Source: Kitasatospora sp. NBC_01266
Lineage (GTDB): Bacteria > Actinomycetota > Actinomycetes > Streptomycetales > Streptomycetaceae
Assembly (NCBI RefSeq): GCF_036242395.1
Contig: NZ_CP108458.1
Span: 5,332,001-5,396,000 of the forward strand
Length of the DNA stretch: 64,000 nt
Direction of reading: 5' to 3'
Each line of letters starts with the position of its first letter. Positions within the stretch are counted from its first letter, which is position 1. The notes below the pieces were generated by a model. That model was not told the DNA's origin. It was given only the letters and a program-made list of their open reading frames with translations, and made no database searches. Positions 58,812 to 64,000 of the stretch are shown piece by piece. Both the position numbers and the translations under genes were made by a program.

Positions 58812-59795
58812 TCAGCCGAGCAGGCGGCGCAGCCGTTCGGCGGCGCCGGCCAGCACCGACTGCGCCTCGCCCAGCTGGTCGGCCGTCACCCGGGCGCTGT
58901 CCCGGGCGGCGTCGCGGACCTGGTCGCGGAACCGGTCCAGCAGCCGCTCCAGCTCACGGGCCGGGTCGGCGTCCGGCTCGGTGCGGGCCCAGTCGGGCAG
59001 GTCGCTCGGGGCCTCCTTGCCGAGGTCGACCTTGGCGGCCGAGCCGGCCCCGGCGTCGCCCCAGCGGGCCGAGTCGGCCAGGCCCGCCAGACCCCGGGTC
59101 AGCTCGGAGAGGCCCTCGGCCAGACCGGTCGGCCAGTCGCCCTTGCTGACGTGCTCACGGACCTGCTGCTCGACCTTGCGCTTGATCCGCAGCGCCTCCT
59201 GCTGGGCCGCCTGGCGGACCGCCTGGGACTGCTCGCGCGCCTTGCGGGCCTCCTCCTTGGCCTTCTTGGCCTGCTCCCGGGCGGCCTTCTCCTGCTCCTT
59301 GGCCTTCTTGGCCTGGGCCTTGAACTCGGAGAACTCCTCCCGGGTGCGCTGCCAGCTCGACTCGGACCCCCACGCTCCGCTCCAGGCGACCCCCGGATCG
59401 GCGGCCTTGGGCGCGTTGCGGGCCGCGTCGCGCAGCTCCTCGCGCAGATCCTTGGCGGAGTCCCGGACGTCCTCCCGGATCGCCCCGGCCAGCTGGACGA
59501 CCGAGTCGCTGATCTCCACCTCGAGCTCCGCCAGGTCGTCCTGGCGCTCGGTCAGCTCCTGGCGGCCCGCCTCGGTGATCCGGTAGACCTTGCGGCCCCC
59601 CTCGGTGCTGTGCTCCACGAGCCCCTCCTGCTCCAGCTTGGCCAGTCGCGGGTAGACGGTGCCGGCGGACGGCGCGTACAGCCCGTGGAAGCGCTCCTCC
59701 AGCAGGCGGATCACCTCGTAGCCGTGCCGCGGCGACTCGTCGAGCAGCTTCAGCAGGTAGAGCCGCAGCCGGCCGTGCGCGAAGACGCTGCTCAT
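58812..59795 (-). CDS. PadR family transcriptional regulator with long Lys/Ala/Glu coiled coil
   Basis: The 327-residue protein has an N-terminal PadR winged helix (about residues 8-85; YLLKLLDESPRHGYEVIRLL, GTVYPRLAKLEQEGLV), then a long helical region. Residues 158-212 are nearly all Lys, Ala, Glu, Gln and Arg and should form an extended coiled coil. This is more than twice the usual PadR length. Its gene is coupled to the DUF4097 gene by an ATGA overlap, and two palindromes upstream of that gene are likely its operators. Confidence 0.87.
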   Translation of the reverse strand: MSSVFAHGRLRLYLLKLLDESPRHGYEVIRLLEERFHGLYAPSAGTVYPRLAKLEQEGLVEHSTEGGRKVYRITEAGRQELTERQDDLAELEVEISDSVVQLAGAIREDVRDSAKDLREELRDAARNAPKAADPGVAWSGAWGSESSWQRTREEFSEFKAQAKKAKEQEKAAREQAKKAKEEARKAREQSQAVRQAAQQEALRIKRKVEQQVREHVSKGDWPTGLAEGLSELTRGLAGLADSARWGDAGAGSAAKVDLGKEAPSDLPDWARTEPDADPARELERLLDRFRDQVRDAARDSARVTADQLGEAQSVLAGAAERLRRLLG

Positions 59796-60754
59796 GCCTG
59801 CTCACCCTTCGGCGCGTCGTTCGTGTCGGCCGGGCCGTCGGAGCCGACCGCGTCGGCCGGCTCGGCGGTGCCGGCGGCCAGTTCCTTGACCAGGACCACG
59901 TCCCCGTCCTCCGGCTCCGGGCGGCGCAGCACCGAGATCGCCCCGGAGACGGTGCTCACCTGGAGCCGGCCGGTGCCGGCCCCGAGCTGGCCGGTGAGCT
60001 TCTTCGAGCCCCAGCTGCCGCCGACCGTCAACTCCTCGAAGGCGGTGGCGAACTGGCCGTTGGTGCTGCCCGCGTCGACCGTGGTGTCGGCCGGCTGCGG
60101 CAGCCGGACCGCGACGTCCCCGCTGACCGTGGCGATCCGCACGTCGGCCGACCCGGTGCTCGCCAGGTCCAGGGTGACCGCGCCGCCGACGGTGTTGGCC
60201 AGCAGCGAGGCGGGGGTGCCGGAGATGACGGTCAGTCCGCCGGAGACGGTCTTGACCACCAGGTCGCCGGAGACCGACTGGGCGTCGATGTCGCCGGAGA
60301 CCGACTTGGCCTCGATCCGCCCGGCCAGACCCACCAGCGTGGTGCTGCCGGCCACCCCGCCCACCGAGGTGCCGCCGCGCACGCCGGAGACGGTGGCCTC
60401 GGCGGAGGCGGTGCCGACCTTGACCGTGGCGTCGGCCGGCACGGTCAGCGAGACCACGGCGCGGGCGTGGCGCTTGCGGAAGAGGGAGTCCAGCAGGCCC
60501 TTGACCGAGTCGACCGACTTGAACCGCTCGCGGTCGCCGAAGTCGCTCCAGCTGAGGTCGGGGTAGGTCACGGTCAGCACGCCGTCGGTCAGCGTGACCT
60601 GCAGCGGCTCGCCGTCCAGCTCGGTCACCTCGAGCCGGGCCGGGCCCTCGGCGGCGACCACGTTGACCGCGCCGCCGATGATCCGCACCTCCAGCGCCCG
60701 CACCGCCTCGTCGAGCGTGATCCGGTCGGGTCCACTGACTGTCCACTGGCTCAT
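59792..60754 (-). CDS. DUF4097 family beta-repeat protein
   Basis: The 320-residue protein has repeated short beta units with recurrent SGD/SVSGD motifs (about residues 140-290), typical of DUF4097 right-handed beta-helix proteins. No signal peptide or membrane span is evident, so it is probably cytoplasmic. The last 45 residues are an acidic, disordered tail. DUF4097 genes often sit with PadR regulators and may act in envelope stress responses. The ATG follows GGGAGGA by 7 bases and precedes the PadR gene in an operon. Confidence 0.85.
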   Translation of the reverse strand: MSQWTVSGPDRITLDEAVRALEVRIIGGAVNVVAAEGPARLEVTELDGEPLQVTLTDGVLTVTYPDLSWSDFGDRERFKSVDSVKGLLDSLFRKRHARAVVSLTVPADATVKVGTASAEATVSGVRGGTSVGGVAGSTTLVGLAGRIEAKSVSGDIDAQSVSGDLVVKTVSGGLTVISGTPASLLANTVGGAVTLDLASTGSADVRIATVSGDVAVRLPQPADTTVDAGSTNGQFATAFEELTVGGSWGSKKLTGQLGAGTGRLQVSTVSGAISVLRRPEPEDGDVVLVKELAAGTAEPADAVGSDGPADTNDAPKGEQA

Positions 60755-60815
60755 CTGCTGGTCCTCCCGTCTGGCAGCCGCCGTCGTACCCTGGAAAGGC
60801 GACGATCCGGCTAGT

Positions 60816-60857
60816 CGCGATGTATCGCGTCTTCCAAGAAACACGATATATCGCGTG
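60816..60857. promoter_or_regulatory. Two palindromic sites, likely PadR operators
   Basis: CGCGATGTATCGCG (60816-60829) is a palindrome with a 2-base centre. CACGATATATCGCGTG (60842-60857) contains the perfect palindrome CGATATATCG (60844-60853). The sites are 26 to 28 bases apart and lie about 60 to 100 bases before the DUF4097 start. They are AT-containing islands in very GC-rich DNA and would overlap the promoter, so autoregulation by the co-encoded PadR protein is likely. Confidence 0.7.
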
Positions 60858-60890
60858 GCGGCGAAGTCAAGTAGTTCTCCGCGCCGAGAA

Positions 60891-60934
60891 CGCGGCAGGG
60901 CCCGGCAGGCGGTTGCCTGCCGGGCCCTGCCGCG
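60891..60934. terminator. Perfect 20-base stem terminator
   Basis: CGCGGCAGGGCCCGGCAGGC (60891-60910) pairs perfectly with 60915-60934 around the loop GGTT. It lies 27 bases after the stop of the minus-strand DUF6104 gene and separates it from the DUF4097 promoter. Confidence 0.9.
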
Positions 60935-60960
60935 TTGCGCGGTACCGGGTCCTGGTGCGC

Positions 60961-61143
60961 TCAGTCCTCGTCCTCGTCGTCGTCCAGCCGGGCCAGCCAG
61001 GTGGCCAGCCGCTCGACGGGAACCTCGAAGTCGGGGTTGAGGTCCACGAACTCGCGCAGACGCTCGGCCAGCCACTCGAAGCTGACCTCCTCGTCGCCGC
61101 GCCGGCTCTCCAGTTCCTCGATGCCGCGGTCGGTGAAGTACAC
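60961..61143 (-). CDS. DUF6104 small acidic protein
   Basis: The 60-residue protein (starts MYFTDRGIEELESRRG, ends in an Asp/Glu tail) matches the conserved Streptomyces DUF6104 family almost over its full length. The GTG at 61143 gives the usual family N-terminus. It is soluble and helical with no catalytic motif. It lies 53 bases downstream of the Ser/Thr kinase gene and may be co-transcribed with it. Function unknown. Confidence 0.8.
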   Translation of the reverse strand: MYFTDRGIEELESRRGDEEVSFEWLAERLREFVDLNPDFEVPVERLATWLARLDDDEDED

Positions 61144-61196
61144 GGTGTGCTCCGGTCGGTCCTCAGGGTCGGTTGTCGAGCCAGGATAGAACGGGG

Positions 61197-63062
<1,866 letters not shown>

Positions 63063-63123
63063 GGCGCCGAGGTTATCGACGGACCGTCAGCAGTGCCGTG
63101 CCGGGACCGGTTTGGTTACCCAG

Positions 63124-63173
63124 CCGAGATCTGCCGAGATCTGCCGAGATCTGCCGGGATCCGCCGGGCTCGG
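63124..63173. repeat. Five tandem decamers
   Basis: The unit CCGAGATCTG is repeated three times exactly (63124-63153), followed by two degenerate copies (CCGGGATCCG, CCGGGCTCGG). It lies between the kinase start and the kgd terminator. The 10-base period places copies on the same DNA face. Confidence 0.85.
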
Positions 63174-63182
63174 CCGGACGCC

Positions 63183-63218
63183 GGAAGGGCCCGGTCCGCA
63201 TCCGGACCGGGCCCTTCC
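63183..63218 (-). terminator. Terminator after kgd
   Basis: A perfect 16-base stem (63183-63198 with 63203-63218) encloses the loop CATC. It starts 21 bases beyond the kgd stop codon on the minus strand. Confidence 0.9.
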
Positions 63219-63239
63219 AGGCTTGCTGCTGAGCCGACG

Positions 63240-64000
63240 TCAGAGGCTGAAGATCTCCTCGATCAGCGCCTGCTGCTCGGCGGCGTGCCGCTTGGCCGAG
63301 CCCACGGCCGGGGCCGAGGAGGCGGTGCGGGCCACCCGGCGCAGGCGGCCGCCGCTGGCCTTGCGACCGATCACCACGTCCAGGTGGTCGACCAGGTTCA
63401 TCGCGATGAACGGCCAGGCGCCCTGGTTGGCCGGCTCCTCCTGGGCCCAGACGAACTGGACGTCCTCGCCGTAGCGGGCCAGCTCCTCCTGGAGCTCGGC
63501 GATCGGCAGCGGGTAGAGGCGCTCGACCCGCACGATCGCGGTGTCGGTGACGCCGCGCTCGGTGCGCGCCGCCTCCACGTCGTAGTAGAACTTGCCCGCG
63601 GTGATGACCACCTTGCGCACGTTCTGCGGGTCGACCGTGCTGTCGCCGATCACCGGGCGGAACGAACCGGAGGTGAACTCCTCCGCCGAACTGGCCGCCG
63701 CCTTCAGTCGCAGCATCGACTTCGGGGTGAAGACGACCAGCGGCTTGTGGTGCGGGTTGTGCACCTGCCAGCGCAGCAGGTGGAAGTAGTTCGACGGCGA
63801 GGTCGGCATCGCGACCGTCATGTTGTTCTGCGCGCACAGCTGCAGGAAGCGCTCGGGACGCGCGGACGAGTGGTCCGGCCCCTGGCCCTCGTAGCCGTGC
63901 GGCAGCAGCAGGGTGACGCCGGAGTGCTGCGCCCACTTCTGCTCGGCCGAGGCGATGTACTCGTCGACCACGGTCTGCGCGCCGTTGACGAAGTCGCCGA
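63240..64000 (-). CDS. kgd: 2-oxoglutarate dehydrogenase E1 / 2-oxoglutarate decarboxylase, C-terminal part
   Basis: About 253 C-terminal residues are visible; the start lies beyond the right edge. The sequence NGAQTVVDEYIASAEQKW, TLLLPHGYEGQGPDHSSARPERFLQ (key part HGYEGQGPDHSSAR) and QEEPANQGAW are diagnostic of the E1 component of the 2-oxoglutarate dehydrogenase complex, which decarboxylates 2-oxoglutarate with thiamine diphosphate. In actinobacteria this is the large multifunctional Kgd/OdhA-type protein with a fused E2 catalytic domain at its N-terminus, which cannot be checked here. A strong terminator follows. Confidence 0.93.
   Translation of the reverse strand, partial: GDFVNGAQTVVDEYIASAEQKWAQHSGVTLLLPHGYEGQGPDHSSARPERFLQLCAQNNMTVAMPTSPSNYFHLLRWQVHNPHHKPLVVFTPKSMLRLKAAASSAEEFTSGSFRPVIGDSTVDPQNVRKVVITAGKFYYDVEAARTERGVTDTAIVRVERLYPLPIAELQEELARYGEDVQFVWAQEEPANQGAWPFIAMNLVDHLDVVIGRKASGGRLRRVARTASSAPAVGSAKRHAAEQQALIEEIFSL

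Overview
The window is very GC-rich throughout, with many GTG/TTG starts and tightly overlapping genes. Several gene sets are typical of filamentous actinomycetes: the das chitooligosaccharide locus with DasR, a WhiB-like protein, a SigB/SigH-type sigma factor with its anti-sigma, nickel superoxide dismutase SodN with SodX, and a DUF397/XRE/DUF6879 module. It is most like a Streptomyces or Kitasatospora chromosome. From memory, the order nrdBA - dasR/dasABC(D) - nagB-like - histidine kinase - wbl - sigH - sodN - malic enzyme - kgd resembles a core stretch of the S. coelicolor chromosome.

Layout: (1) 1-2800: class Ia ribonucleotide reductase (nrdA, start of nrdB) on the minus strand, under NrdR boxes and a cobalamin riboswitch. 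(2) 2.9-15.3 kb: a GH39-like secreted glycosidase convergent with a nine-gene minus-strand polysaccharide operon (four GT4, one GT2, pyruvyl transferase, flippase, DUF2206 membrane protein, anchored beta protein). (3) 15.4-24.4 kb: LamG surface protein, acetyltransferase, GlxA-type and TetR regulators, alpha-galactosidase, phosphatase and a monocarboxylate symporter pair. (4) 24.6-31.5 kb: a minus-strand five-gene operon (Fe/2OG dioxygenase, DUF6271 protein, PLP decarboxylase, GNAT, MFS exporter) next to a divergent nitrilase-fold protein that appears to lack its catalytic cysteine. Two DasR-like boxes lie in the divergent promoter region. (5) 31.5-35.7 kb: small regulatory and hypothetical genes, an XRE/DUF397/DUF6879 set and a PIN-domain toxin-antitoxin pair. 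(6) 35.8-44.5 kb: dasR, dasABC, dasD, a second dasA-like gene and a SIS-domain deaminase. (7) 44.7-64 kb: core genes including sensor kinase, wblE, lipid kinase, sigH with anti-sigma, sodN/sodX, a polar amino acid ABC transporter, malic enzyme, a PadR/DUF4097 operon, a Ser/Thr kinase and the 3' end of kgd.

The most interesting theme is the spread of DasR-type operators (variants of TGGTCTAGACCA). They lie at dasA, at a duplicated dasA-like gene with an almost superimposable promoter, at the five-gene uncharacterised operon, and at the sensor kinase. This suggests that aminosugar sensing controls a small, apparently undescribed biosynthetic operon. No tRNA, rRNA, CRISPR array, insertion sequence or phage gene was seen.
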